Positions 1 to 6,525 of a DNA stretch of 25,074 bases are shown here, in pieces. The notes under the pieces are model-generated. The model did no database searches, had not been told where the DNA came from, and worked only from the letters and a program-made list of their open reading frames with translations. Location: the NCBI GenBank assembly GCA_900752545.1, contig CAADVS010000065.1:1-25074 (forward strand), in the 5' to 3' direction. The stretch is from an uncultured Collinsella sp. Its GTDB lineage: Bacteria > Actinomycetota > Coriobacteriia > Coriobacteriales > Coriobacteriaceae. Each line of letters begins with the position of its first letter. Within the stretch, counting starts at the first letter, position 1. The position numbers were made by a program, and so were the translations under genes.

Positions 1-877
1 CGCCGGCGGCAACGGCAGCGTCCATGCGGCGGCTCGCGGCACTCGGCTGCGACAGATAGCGCTCGTCCAAAAAGGCCAGGGCGCGGTCCACGTCCAGGTC
101 GCCGTAGAGCGTTATATAAGAGTTGGAAGGATTGTAGTGGCGCGCGTGCGTGTCCAGGAACTGCTCGTAGGTGAGCGCGGGAATCGCGCGCGGGTCGCCA
201 CCGCTCTCGTGTGCATAGGCGGTGTCGGGGTAGAGCGCGGCGTTGACGGCGTCGTCCAGCACACTCATGGGGTCGGACAGCGCACCCTTCATCTCGTTGA
301 ACACCACGCCGTTATAGCGCAGCGTGCCCTCGCGCAGGCTCGCGGAGCCGCCGTCGCCCTCGCCCTCGACGCTCTCCGGCAGGTCCAGCTCGTAGTGCCA
401 GCCCTCCTGCTCAAAAATGGTGGGCTTGGTATAGATGGCCGGGTTGAACACCGCGTCCAGATACACGTCCATCAGGTTGTACAGATCCTGCTCGTTGGTG
501 GTGGCAACGGGGTAGATGGTCTTGTCGGGGTAGGTCATGGCGTTGAGGAACGTCTGCATGGAGCTCTTGATCAGGTCGACAAACGGCTCCTTGACGGGAA
601 ACTTGGCCGATCCGCACAGCACCGAGTGCTCAAGAATATGGAACACGCCGGTGGAATCGGCCGGAGGCGTCTTAAAGCCAATGGCAAAGGCCTTGTTTTC
701 GTCGTCGCACGCCAGGTACAGCAGGCGAGCGCCCGAGGCAGTGTGGCGCAGCACGTAAGCGTCCGAGTCGAGCTCGGGCACGGTCTCGCAGCGCTCGACG
801 GTAAAGCCATGGCAGGTGGTGCCGGGCACCAGCAGCGCGGCGGCTGCGGCGCGCGGGTCGGTTGAGGTGGTGGGCAT
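1..877 (-). CDS. M16C zinc peptidase, presequence-protease-like (partial, N-terminal part)
   Basis: The gene begins at ATG 877 on the minus strand and runs off the left window edge, so only about 292 N-terminal residues are visible. AAAGGAG lies a few bases before the ATG and fixes the start. The inverted zinc motif of M16 peptidases, HxxEH, is present as HILEH at residues 80-84 and is followed by SVLCGS and KFPVKEPF. The downstream segments SMQTFLNAMTYPDKTIYP and VVFNEMKGA are typical of the M16C subfamily (PreP/Cym1, falcilysin-like). Family members are large, about 950-1000 residue, ATP-independent metallopeptidases that degrade short peptides inside a closed two-halved chamber. Whether the C-terminal half is intact cannot be seen. 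A TATACT-like -10 lies at 930-935 on the minus strand, without a convincing -35. Confidence 0.9.
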   Translation of the reverse strand, partial: MPTTSTDPRAAAAALLVPGTTCHGFTVERCETVPELDSDAYVLRHTASGARLLYLACDDENKAFAIGFKTPPADSTGVFHILEHSVLCGSAKFPVKEPFVDLIKSSMQTFLNAMTYPDKTIYPVATTNEQDLYNLMDVYLDAVFNPAIYTKPTIFEQEGWHYELDLPESVEGEGDGGSASLREGTLRYNGVVFNEMKGALSDPMSVLDDAVNAALYPDTAYAHESGGDPRAIPALTYEQFLDTHARHYNPSNSYITLYGDLDVDRALAFLDERYLSQPSAASRRMDAAVAAG

Positions 878-1014
878 ATGCAGTCTCCTTTGACGTCCCA
901 GCGGGGGCGAATCGAGTCGAATCCTCGAGAGTATACCCATATGGAGCCGCGGCACTGCGGCGAACTGAAGACGATGCCAACGGAATGGGTAAAGGCCCCG
1001 CGTGACCGCCGCGC

Positions 1015-1137
1015 GAGCGTGGAAACTTGGACGCCTATCGAATGAGAGTGGATTTTCGGACGGAATCAGCCTCAAAACGCCCAAAAACCGTCCAAATATC
1101 CACCCTCATTTCCCGACCGTCCAAAATCCACGCTCAT
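1015..1137. repeat. Four-copy palindromic intergenic repeat
   Basis: A roughly 20-bp unit, consensus GAGCGTGGATTTTGGACGG, occurs four times: 1015-1033 (forward, most diverged), 1042-1063 (forward), 1088-1109 (reverse) and 1117-1137 (reverse). The copies are arranged symmetrically around about position 1076, so the whole block is one large imperfect palindrome with a roughly 24-nt centre. It lies between the divergent M16C peptidase and AlbA_2 genes. It could be a REP- or MITE-like element or a structured RNA. No transposase is nearby. Confidence 0.6.
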
Positions 1138-1157
1138 CCGCCGCCCGCACATCTCTC

Positions 1158-1224
1158 ATCTCTCACTCATCTCTAATACGAGAGATAACAGAAAGACGAG
1201 AGATAAATATGAGAGATAACTGAG
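1158..1224. repeat. 67-bp repeat, copy 1, with three GAGAGATAA motifs (probable operator array)
   Basis: This is the first of two 67-bp direct repeats (the other at 1323-1389) that differ at only 4 positions. Each holds GAGAGATAA three times in direct orientation (here at 1180, 1198 and 1211, spaced 18 then 13 bp) and two inverted ATCTCT elements at the left end. Both copies lie immediately upstream of the AlbA_2 regulator gene and flank a plausible promoter. Cooperative binding by that regulator is an inference. Confidence 0.7.
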
Positions 1225-1265
1225 CAGCAAAGAGACAGGCAATCATGGTATTATCTCAATACCGA

Positions 1266-1295
1266 TTGTTCTACCAGCAAAAACATGTTTATATG
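1266..1295 (+). promoter_or_regulatory. Putative promoter of the AlbA_2 regulator gene
   Basis: TTGTTC (1266-1271), an 18-bp spacer and TATATG (1290-1295) make a moderate sigma-70-type promoter. It lies in the gap between the two 67-bp GAGAGATAA repeats. If used, transcription would start near 1302 and the second repeat would be in the leader, so a protein bound to either array could block initiation or elongation. Confidence 0.4.
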
Positions 1296-1322
1296 AAACA
1301 GATGGCAGACATCTTATCTTTT

Positions 1323-1389
1323 ATCTCTCACTCATCTCTAATATGAGAGATAACAGAAAGATGAGAGATAATTACGAGAGATAACTGAG
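1323..1389. repeat. 67-bp repeat, copy 2, with three GAGAGATAA motifs (probable operator array)
   Basis: This is the second copy of the 67-bp repeat, with GAGAGATAA at 1345, 1363 and 1376, the same 18 and 13 bp spacing as copy 1. The preceding TT completes a perfect inverted TTATCTCTC at its left edge. It ends about 57 bp before the ATG of the AlbA_2 regulator. Conserved motif spacing with substitutions between motifs suggests the motifs are the functional part. Confidence 0.7.
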
Positions 1390-1446
1390 AGACTAAGGAA
1401 ATCTATTCGCGGCATTCTTCGCAGAACCGAGCGAAAGGACGTGCAG

Positions 1447-2913
1447 ATGAACGAAAACGAACTGACCGGTCTGCTCGAGTCTTTAAGGCGCATGGGCTCG
1501 GACGATCTTAACGTCGAGGTCAAGGAGAGCGCCACGACGCTTTCCCGCGACGTATGGGAAACGGTCAGCGCTTTCGCAAACACCGCCGGCGGCATCATCG
1601 TACTCGGAGTGAGCGAGCGCGCGGGTTTTGTCCCAGTTGCAAACTTTGAGACCGAGAAAGTGCTCAACCAATTCGTGGCAGGCATGGGCGATGCCGGCGG
1701 TCGCGGAAAGCTGGCCAATCCGCCCAAATACGCGATCGAGCGAGTGGAGCTTCAGAGCGTCATCGTTCTCGTCATTACGATTGAGGAGCTCGATCCGTCG
1801 AGCAAGCCCTGCTATGTCATAGAGCGGGGCGCTCAAGGTGGCAGCTACAAACGCGTCGATGACAAAGATGTGCCGCTTTCATCGACCGAGGTGCTCGCAT
1901 TGGCGTCATACGGTCGAGCGACTCCGAGCGATCGCGACGCGGTGGCGGGCGCAGGTGCGGACGATCTCGACGAGACGCTGGTCGACCGTACGATAGATCG
2001 GGCTTTCTCGTTGACGCCCCGGGCGATGCGCGGCGCGCCGGACAAACAAACGAAGCTGGAGCGCCTAAATTTCCTTGATTCCCAGGGCAATGTCACCAAG
2101 GCTGGACTCCTAGTTGCGGGCACCTACCCTCAGCAGTTTTATCCCAAGCTCTTTATCGACATGGCTGTCTATGCGGGGACCCGGAAAGGCACGGCGGGGT
2201 CGCTGAGGTTCATGGACCGCACAATCTGTGAGGGAACGTTGGGCGAGATGATCTCGGATGCTGTCGCGGCCGTCGCCAAGAATTTGCGGCGAACCTCGAC
2301 CGTCCAAGGCGTCTCGCGTGTCGACTCGCTGGAGATTCCCGAGGAGGTTCTGCGCGAGGCAATCGCCAACGCCGTAATCCATCGAGAATACGGGGATCGG
2401 TTCTGTGGACAATCGATTGCCGTCGACGTCTTTGACGATCGTGTCGAGGTGACGAATCCTGGCGGCCTTTACGGGGGAAAGACTCGCGAGAACTTGTTTG
2501 ACGGCAGCTCCCGATGCCGTAACGCGACGCTCGTGAAACTCATGTCGATTGTCCCGCTGCCGGATGGCGCAGGTTCGCCGGCTGAGGGCAATGGCTCGGG
2601 CATCCCGATGATGATCGATGCCATGCGCGCGCATGGTCTGGCCGAGCCCCTGTTCTGCCCGGGGTTCGATCGGTTCAAGATCGTACTTTACCGTTCAAAA
2701 ATCGAGCCGGTCGATCATGGCGGGGGCTTAATTGTGACGGCACTCAAACACTACGGCGAGCTGGGGACGCGTGAGCTGGCAGAACGCACGGGGCTTACAA
2801 TTTCCCAGGTTAGGTCGCGCGTCAACGCGCTCATTGCTCAAGGCGAGCTTGAGCCCACGGCGCCGGCGACGAGCCGCAACCGCAAGTATCGACTGTCAGA
2901 GCGCGTGGAATAA
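1447..2913 (+). CDS. AlbA_2 (Schlafen-type) / HATPase_c_4 / winged-helix regulator-like protein
   Basis: A 488-residue protein of the COG2865 type. The N-terminal AlbA_2 domain (about residues 10-140) shows the E-x-K-E segment at 24-27 and the FANTAGGIIVLGV core at 43-55, and ends near GGSYKRVDDKDVPLSSTEV. The central region has an ATP-binding HATPase_c_4-like part: EEVLREAIANAVIHREY at about 299-315, then DRVEVTNPGGLYGG and a GNGSGIP motif. Residues 426-480 form a winged helix (GTRELAERTGLTISQVRSRV), so DNA binding is likely. GAAAGG at 1433-1438 is well spaced for ATG 1447; GTG 1441 is too close to it. The two upstream GAGAGATAA arrays suggest autoregulation. Relatives act as transcription regulators or in phage defence; the targets here are unknown. 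Confidence 0.85.
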   Translation: MNENELTGLLESLRRMGSDDLNVEVKESATTLSRDVWETVSAFANTAGGIIVLGVSERAGFVPVANFETEKVLNQFVAGMGDAGGRGKLANPPKYAIERVELQSVIVLVITIEELDPSSKPCYVIERGAQGGSYKRVDDKDVPLSSTEVLALASYGRATPSDRDAVAGAGADDLDETLVDRTIDRAFSLTPRAMRGAPDKQTKLERLNFLDSQGNVTKAGLLVAGTYPQQFYPKLFIDMAVYAGTRKGTAGSLRFMDRTICEGTLGEMISDAVAAVAKNLRRTSTVQGVSRVDSLEIPEEVLREAIANAVIHREYGDRFCGQSIAVDVFDDRVEVTNPGGLYGGKTRENLFDGSSRCRNATLVKLMSIVPLPDGAGSPAEGNGSGIPMMIDAMRAHGLAEPLFCPGFDRFKIVLYRSKIEPVDHGGGLIVTALKHYGELGTRELAERTGLTISQVRSRVNALIAQGELEPTAPATSRNRKYRLSERVE

Positions 2914-3013
2914 ATGCGTTAGTGGACGAGGCGACCCAATAATCGACCCTCAATTGGCGCCCACTAAGGTAAAGCGGTTGTTGCCCAGTCGACGGTGATG
3001 CTAAAGGCTCGGC

Positions 3014-3505
3014 TTACGCCGGCATGGCCCCGAACCCGTCCATCAAGAACAGCCTAAGAACCAGCTTGATGACATACCCCGGTTTGACTTCTGCCGCGTC
3101 AAGGACGTGGCGCTTGGCGAGTTCGCTGCAGTATGCATAGATGTCGCGGATAAGGTCCGCGCCTGAGAGCGTAAACATGTAGCCTGCGTCCGAAAGCGCA
3201 TTGGGCGCGGCGGGCAACTTGGCCATGTGGCAGAACGTTTGCAGGTCGGGCGCCATAACATTCTGGTAGTCGAGGTGGCCGCCGGCATCCTGTTCGGCAA
3301 GCTCCAATTGGCGCACAAAATCCAGTGCCGCCGCTAACACAAAGCTCGGCGTAGGCGCATTGACGTCCTGAGTGGTCGCCACAAGCCTGCCCGCTGCCTG
3401 CGTGACAAGCCAAGCGACCTCGCGCTGGCAACGCACGGCCTTGCGCGTAACCGGCTTGATGGACGAAGAAGAAACGCTTCCCCTAGGCGGATTCGAAACA
3501 GCCAC
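3014..3505 (-). CDS. Hypothetical protein, 163 residues, GTG start
   Basis: I do not recognise this family. The reading frame stays open far upstream, but GGGAGG followed by a 5-nt spacer and GTG at 3505 is a strong ribosome binding site. That start gives 163 residues and removes an overlap with the divergent HNH gene. The protein is predicted soluble. A short Ser-rich N-terminus is followed by mostly helical-looking sequence (REVAWLVTQAAGRLVATTQ, FVLAAALDFVRQLELAEQDAG, LIRDIYAYCSELAKRHVL) and a hydrophobic C-terminus, VIKLVLRLFLMDGFGAMPA. No metal cluster or nucleotide-binding motif is visible. TATACT at 3563-3568 on the minus strand could be a -10. The HNH gene is divergent, 215 bp away, so the two could share regulation. 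Confidence 0.6.
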   Translation of the reverse strand: MAVSNPPRGSVSSSSIKPVTRKAVRCQREVAWLVTQAAGRLVATTQDVNAPTPSFVLAAALDFVRQLELAEQDAGGHLDYQNVMAPDLQTFCHMAKLPAAPNALSDAGYMFTLSGADLIRDIYAYCSELAKRHVLDAAEVKPGYVIKLVLRLFLMDGFGAMPA

Positions 3506-3720
3506 AAGAACCTCCCATGAACAATCCGGCCCAACAAGCCCGAATGAAACACGTGCTACATCAGTATACAGGGGAGTGGGGTAGCGGGGTACGAGCGTGC
3601 CAGAGGCAAACCGAGAGCATCGACGATGTGCCGATCGCGGAATGAGATCTCGTAATAATTGACTCTCGACCATATTATTGAGGGGTATGACTCGCATTCG
3701 TATGGTTGTAGGTGCTGGCG

Positions 3721-4803
3721 ATGAACGACATTGACCTTGCTGTTCCGTTGATGGATGGACCAAGCTATGACCGTGCCTGCAGTCTCGTGCCTTCCGAATA
3801 CGTTGAGGCATGGGAGTGGTTTCTGGGTGAGGAGCAGCGCGGCGGCGTTTGGACCAGCCTTCCGCACCACACCAAGGAAGATAGCCCTCAGTATCAGTAT
3901 CGTTTGAGAATTGGCTCGGACTTCTTTCCCGTAACGCGGGATTCAGGGATCTTCTGGCCGGGCCAGGATCGGGTGAAGCAAGACCCCAATAAGATCTTTG
4001 CGCTCTCGGTCCATAACTCTAAAAAGAGCTTCTACACCGATGTGCCTCCGCTCTATTTGGACGATGGTACGTGGGTCATTAAGTACTCGGTTCAAGCGCC
4101 GGGTACCGTTGGTTTTCGAGACCAGAATTACAACCGTAAAATGCTCAACTGCATGGAATGTGGCGTCCCAGTCGGAGTCATATTCGCAACCGAGGTGGGC
4201 TATAAGGTGCTCGGCCTTGCGTTTGTTGAGCGGTTCGAGCCCGAAAACGGATGGTTTGTTCTGCACGGTCCTGTTCATAAAGGCGGACCGGACCCTCGTT
4301 TTGTGCCCGACATGAGTTATCTGAAGCGCATGCCCGTCGATATTGAGTTTGCCGGACAGGGTGCGACCGACGACGAAAAGGTCCGCTATGCGTTAAGGCG
4401 CGAGCGATTGGGGCAACAATGGTTCCGCAAGCAGCTCGTTGCCGCCTATGACGGCCGTTGCGCGGTGTCGGACTGCGGCGTCAGCGAAGCTCTGGAGGCT
4501 GCGCATATCGAGAATTACTCGGGACCCAAATCGCAGGTTGCCAGCAACGGCATTCTGCTTCGGCGCGATCTTCATTCCCTATTTGATGCTCACCTGATTT
4601 CGTTTGAGCCTGTTTGCGGCGAATATCGGCTGTGCGGATCGTACCTGCTGGATAAGACCGACTACGCTTCCTTTGCGGGTGCGACGCTAAGGCAGCCGAA
4701 TGAGCGTCAGTGGCGACCCAATACGGTGTTTCTTGAGGCCCATCGCATTGAGTTCGATCGCTCGGAAAAGAAGCGTGAAAAGGCGGGGCTTCTGCCGTAT
4801 TAG
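3721..4803 (+). CDS. HNH endonuclease with possible SRA/YDG-like N-terminal domain
   Basis: A 360-residue protein. The C-terminal part (about 233-295) is an HNH nuclease of the HNH_2 type: FRKQLVAAYDGRCAVSDCG supplies the first Cys pair (C247, C252), AAHIENYS the catalytic His262, and SNGILLRRDLHSLFDAHLI the Asn276 and His285. Residues about 65-200 (KIFALSVHNSKKSFYTD, DDGTWVIKYSVQAPG, NRKMLNCMECGVPVGVI, YKVLGLAFVERF) resemble the PUA/SRA-like module found before HNH domains in putative modification-dependent restriction enzymes. That match is from memory of the pattern, not a search. Such proteins would cut DNA carrying modified bases. ATG 3721 is preceded by TAGGTG at good spacing; GTG 3712 has no such site. 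No methyltransferase lies nearby, which fits a type IV-like role. Confidence 0.75.
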   Translation: MNDIDLAVPLMDGPSYDRACSLVPSEYVEAWEWFLGEEQRGGVWTSLPHHTKEDSPQYQYRLRIGSDFFPVTRDSGIFWPGQDRVKQDPNKIFALSVHNSKKSFYTDVPPLYLDDGTWVIKYSVQAPGTVGFRDQNYNRKMLNCMECGVPVGVIFATEVGYKVLGLAFVERFEPENGWFVLHGPVHKGGPDPRFVPDMSYLKRMPVDIEFAGQGATDDEKVRYALRRERLGQQWFRKQLVAAYDGRCAVSDCGVSEALEAAHIENYSGPKSQVASNGILLRRDLHSLFDAHLISFEPVCGEYRLCGSYLLDKTDYASFAGATLRQPNERQWRPNTVFLEAHRIEFDRSEKKREKAGLLPY

Positions 4804-4836
4804 CGTATTTGGCTTTGGCATTCTTTGACGATCGTG

Positions 4837-4866
4837 TTGTTTGATCGGATCGCGTGGCGATACAAT
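4837..4866 (+). promoter_or_regulatory. Weak putative promoter for the zinc-ribbon gene
   Basis: TACAAT (4861-4866) is a good -10 element about 60 bp before the ATG at 4926. The best -35 is TTGTTT (4837-4842) with an 18-bp spacer, which matches only the first half of the consensus. A TTGACG at 4825-4830 is too far away to partner it. Confidence 0.3.
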
Positions 4867-4925
4867 CTCGCGCACGCCCGCCGGTGCATGCTCTTCCTGT
4901 TTTGTATAGCGAGAGGGGAGCGTGT

Positions 4926-5210
4926 ATGAGCTGGCGAGGCGATATTGTGATGGGGAAGTACGGAAAACTGCCGTGTGCCCTTATAGACAACAATATGTTT
5001 CCGAGCGTAGAGGTTGATTGCGGGTCGTTTGTCGTCACCTGCCCTTGCTGCGGCTCGCAAATACCGTGTCTCGACATTCGGTTCATCGATGCGCGCGACA
5101 GGTTCAGCGACGAAGTGAGAAAACAGACAGGCGTTCATATGCCGGTGTATCCGGAGAAATGCCCCGTTTGTGGCCTCGATATCGTGTACGACGCCGGCGA
5201 CGAGGGATAG
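4926..5210 (+). CDS. Small zinc-ribbon protein, 94 residues
   Basis: A short, apparently soluble protein with two CxxC knuckles, CPCC at 39-42 and CPVC at 79-82, plus Cys48. This is the layout of a zinc ribbon holding one structural zinc. The segment between the knuckles is charged (LDIRFIDARDRFSDEVRKQTG). GGGGAG five bases before ATG 4926 supports the start. It lies 122 bp downstream of the HNH gene in the same orientation and may have its own promoter. It is convergent with the DUF5710 gene, which also has paired CxxC motifs. I do not recognise a specific family. Nucleic-acid binding or a protein-interaction role are both possible. Confidence 0.65.
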   Translation: MSWRGDIVMGKYGKLPCALIDNNMFPSVEVDCGSFVVTCPCCGSQIPCLDIRFIDARDRFSDEVRKQTGVHMPVYPEKCPVCGLDIVYDAGDEG

Positions 5211-5248
5211 GTGATGCGGAGGAGCTGACTGTGAAGGCCTCTCCGTCC

Positions 5249-5935
5249 CTACAAATAAATCCCCTCACCGAGCTGCTTGTGGAACTCGGCGTGATGGTCG
5301 CGTGCCCAGGTAAAGAGCGCCTGGTCAAAGTCGGTACGCGTGGCCGGGACGCCAAAGACGCCGGCAACTTCGACGCGTATAAACTCCAGTGCCGGCAGCT
5401 TGTTGATGGCAGTGAGGGCAAACGGGGACGAGGGCTCCTCGAACAGATAGCGGCTGCCTTGCAGCGCGTCGCAACTGGTGCACGTGTTGCCGAGCGACGG
5501 GGCTTTGGAGGCTCGCGCGCCTACGGGCTTGTAGCCGCAGCGCTTATGAAGGTAGTCGCGGATCTCGCCCGGCACGCAGCCAAGAGCGGGCACGATGGCG
5601 AGTGCGTTGGCGTTGGCCGTGTCGATGGCAATGTGCCCGGCTTCGTTGGGCGCGTGCGCGATGGCGATGCTCTCGTCGTTATCGGCTCGATAGGGAATGC
5701 CGAAGGCCGCGACCGAGGTCTCTTTGTGACACTTCCAGCACTCGCGCTTGCCCAGTACTAGATATATATACGGCGCAGAGGGGTCGGATCGGTCAATACC
5801 GGGCAGCCACTCGGCAAAGGGCTCGGGGTTGACGCCGCTGGGTACATACCAGATTTTCTTGGTCCGGTCCCATTTGGCGCCCAACGCCTTGGCTTCTTCT
5901 TTGTGCGAAAAGGGAACATCGAGCTCGGTGCGCAT
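5249..5935 (-). CDS. DUF5710 domain protein with two CxxC pairs
   Basis: A 228-residue protein. Residues 1-35 form a DUF5710 module: LDVPFSHKEEAKALGAKWD followed by KKIWYVPSG, a small domain often attached to DNA-processing or toprim-like proteins and plasmid proteins. CWKC (66-69) and CTSC (152-155) are far apart and could jointly bind zinc. The region between them, about 75-150, includes PNEAGHIAIDTANANALAIV and GCVPGEIRDYLHKRCGY. The C-terminus (TWARDHHAEFHKQLGEGIYL) is hydrophilic. AAGGAG five bases before the ATG at 5935 fixes the start; an upstream in-frame extension lacks a ribosome site and would run into the tRNA terminator. Function unknown. The gene is monocistronic and convergent with the zinc-ribbon gene. 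Confidence 0.75.
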   Translation of the reverse strand: MRTELDVPFSHKEEAKALGAKWDRTKKIWYVPSGVNPEPFAEWLPGIDRSDPSAPYIYLVLGKRECWKCHKETSVAAFGIPYRADNDESIAIAHAPNEAGHIAIDTANANALAIVPALGCVPGEIRDYLHKRCGYKPVGARASKAPSLGNTCTSCDALQGSRYLFEEPSSPFALTAINKLPALEFIRVEVAGVFGVPATRTDFDQALFTWARDHHAEFHKQLGEGIYL

Positions 5936-6112
5936 GGTGGCTCCTTGGTGCTGCAGGTGTAAGTGGCTCAAGGATACCGCAGGGCGCAGACATCGTGGCG
6001 TTTTGCCGAGAAGCTGTGGTGCGGACTGATTGGTTATACCGATGGATAGATCGGCAAGTAGATGGTCGGCTTTTGGCCAGTTGGGCGGTTGGAGCTGCCA
6101 GCGGATTTGGCG

Positions 6113-6153
6113 ACATAAAACAAAACAGCCCAGAGGGCATAGCCTCTGAGCTG
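6113..6153 (-). terminator. Rho-independent terminator of tRNA-Val
   Basis: On the minus strand, an 11-bp stem (6143-6153 with 6126-6136, one G-U pair) closes a 6-nt loop and is followed by a T-rich tract (TTTTGTTTT). It starts 9 bases after the CCA end of the tRNA. Confidence 0.85.
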
Positions 6154-6161
6154 CGAACATT

Positions 6162-6236
6162 TGGTGGGCGTTAGAAGATTTGAACTTCTGACCTCTTCCG
6201 TGTCAGGGAAGCGCTCTCCCCCTGAGCTAAACGCCC
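6162..6236 (-). tRNA. tRNA-Val (anticodon GAC)
   Basis: Read on the minus strand, the acceptor stem GGGCGTT pairs with AACGCCC, followed by discriminator A and an encoded CCA (6162-6164). The D arm contains TTAGCTCAGGGGGAGAGC. The anticodon stem CTTCC/GGAAG encloses CTGACAC, giving anticodon GAC, which reads GUC/GUU valine codons. The T arm holds GTTCAAATC. The gene is a single 75-nt unit with its own promoter upstream and terminator downstream, so it is a monocistronic tRNA. Confidence 0.95.
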
Positions 6237-6265
6237 GATCAAGGGTGCGCAAGCGCGCAAGGGAT

Positions 6266-6294
6266 AATATAACGGAGCCTGAACTCGGTGGCAA
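6266..6294 (-). promoter_or_regulatory. Promoter of tRNA-Val
   Basis: On the minus strand, TTGCCA (6289-6294), a 17-bp spacer and TATATT (6266-6271) make a near-consensus sigma-70-type promoter. The predicted start near 6259 is about 23 nt before the mature tRNA 5' end. Confidence 0.7.
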
Positions 6295-6525
6295 GAACAT
6301 TTTTAAAAATCGCTTACATTGTGGAATTCGGGGGCTTCGTCATATCCATTTTAAAAGAGCCTGCTGCCGCGATTTGGCTGTCGCATAATGCAAGGCCATT
6401 GCGGTATCGAGCTATGGAAAGACACCTGCGGAATTGTCCTACCGATAAGCGGACAAGCCTCCAGCTGGTGACTTCGCCGTGGTAAGGTAAGCCGAATTGT
6501 TTCCAGGCTGTTTCGGGGGAGTGGA
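6295..6525. other. Intergenic stretch without a recognised gene
   Basis: This 231-bp gap between the tRNA promoter and the EamA transporter is A/T-rich at its left end. It carries a small hairpin, TGTCC/GGACA, around 6436-6456. I see no coding region, no clear promoter and no recognisable riboswitch in it. The transporter promoter must nevertheless lie here, because the tRNA points away. Confidence 0.5.

Noticed and set aside
1158..1389. CRISPR array
   Set aside because: The repeat units are 9 bp with unequal 9/4-bp gaps, and the 67-bp copies are near-identical with no unique spacers. An operator array fits better.
2919..2967. Inverted repeat TTAGTGG/CCACTAA after the AlbA_2 gene
   Set aside because: The arms are 7 bp with a 35-nt gap and no T-run. 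This is weak and could be chance.
5211..5248. Terminator between the convergent zinc-ribbon and DUF5710 genes
   Set aside because: Only a 5-bp CGGAG/CTCCG pairing around a loop of about 20 nt, without a T-tract.
1441..6236. Genomic island integrated at the 3' end of tRNA-Val
   Set aside because: No integrase and no second copy of the tRNA 3' end were seen, and the tRNA terminator is intact just beyond the CCA. Accessory content alone is not enough.
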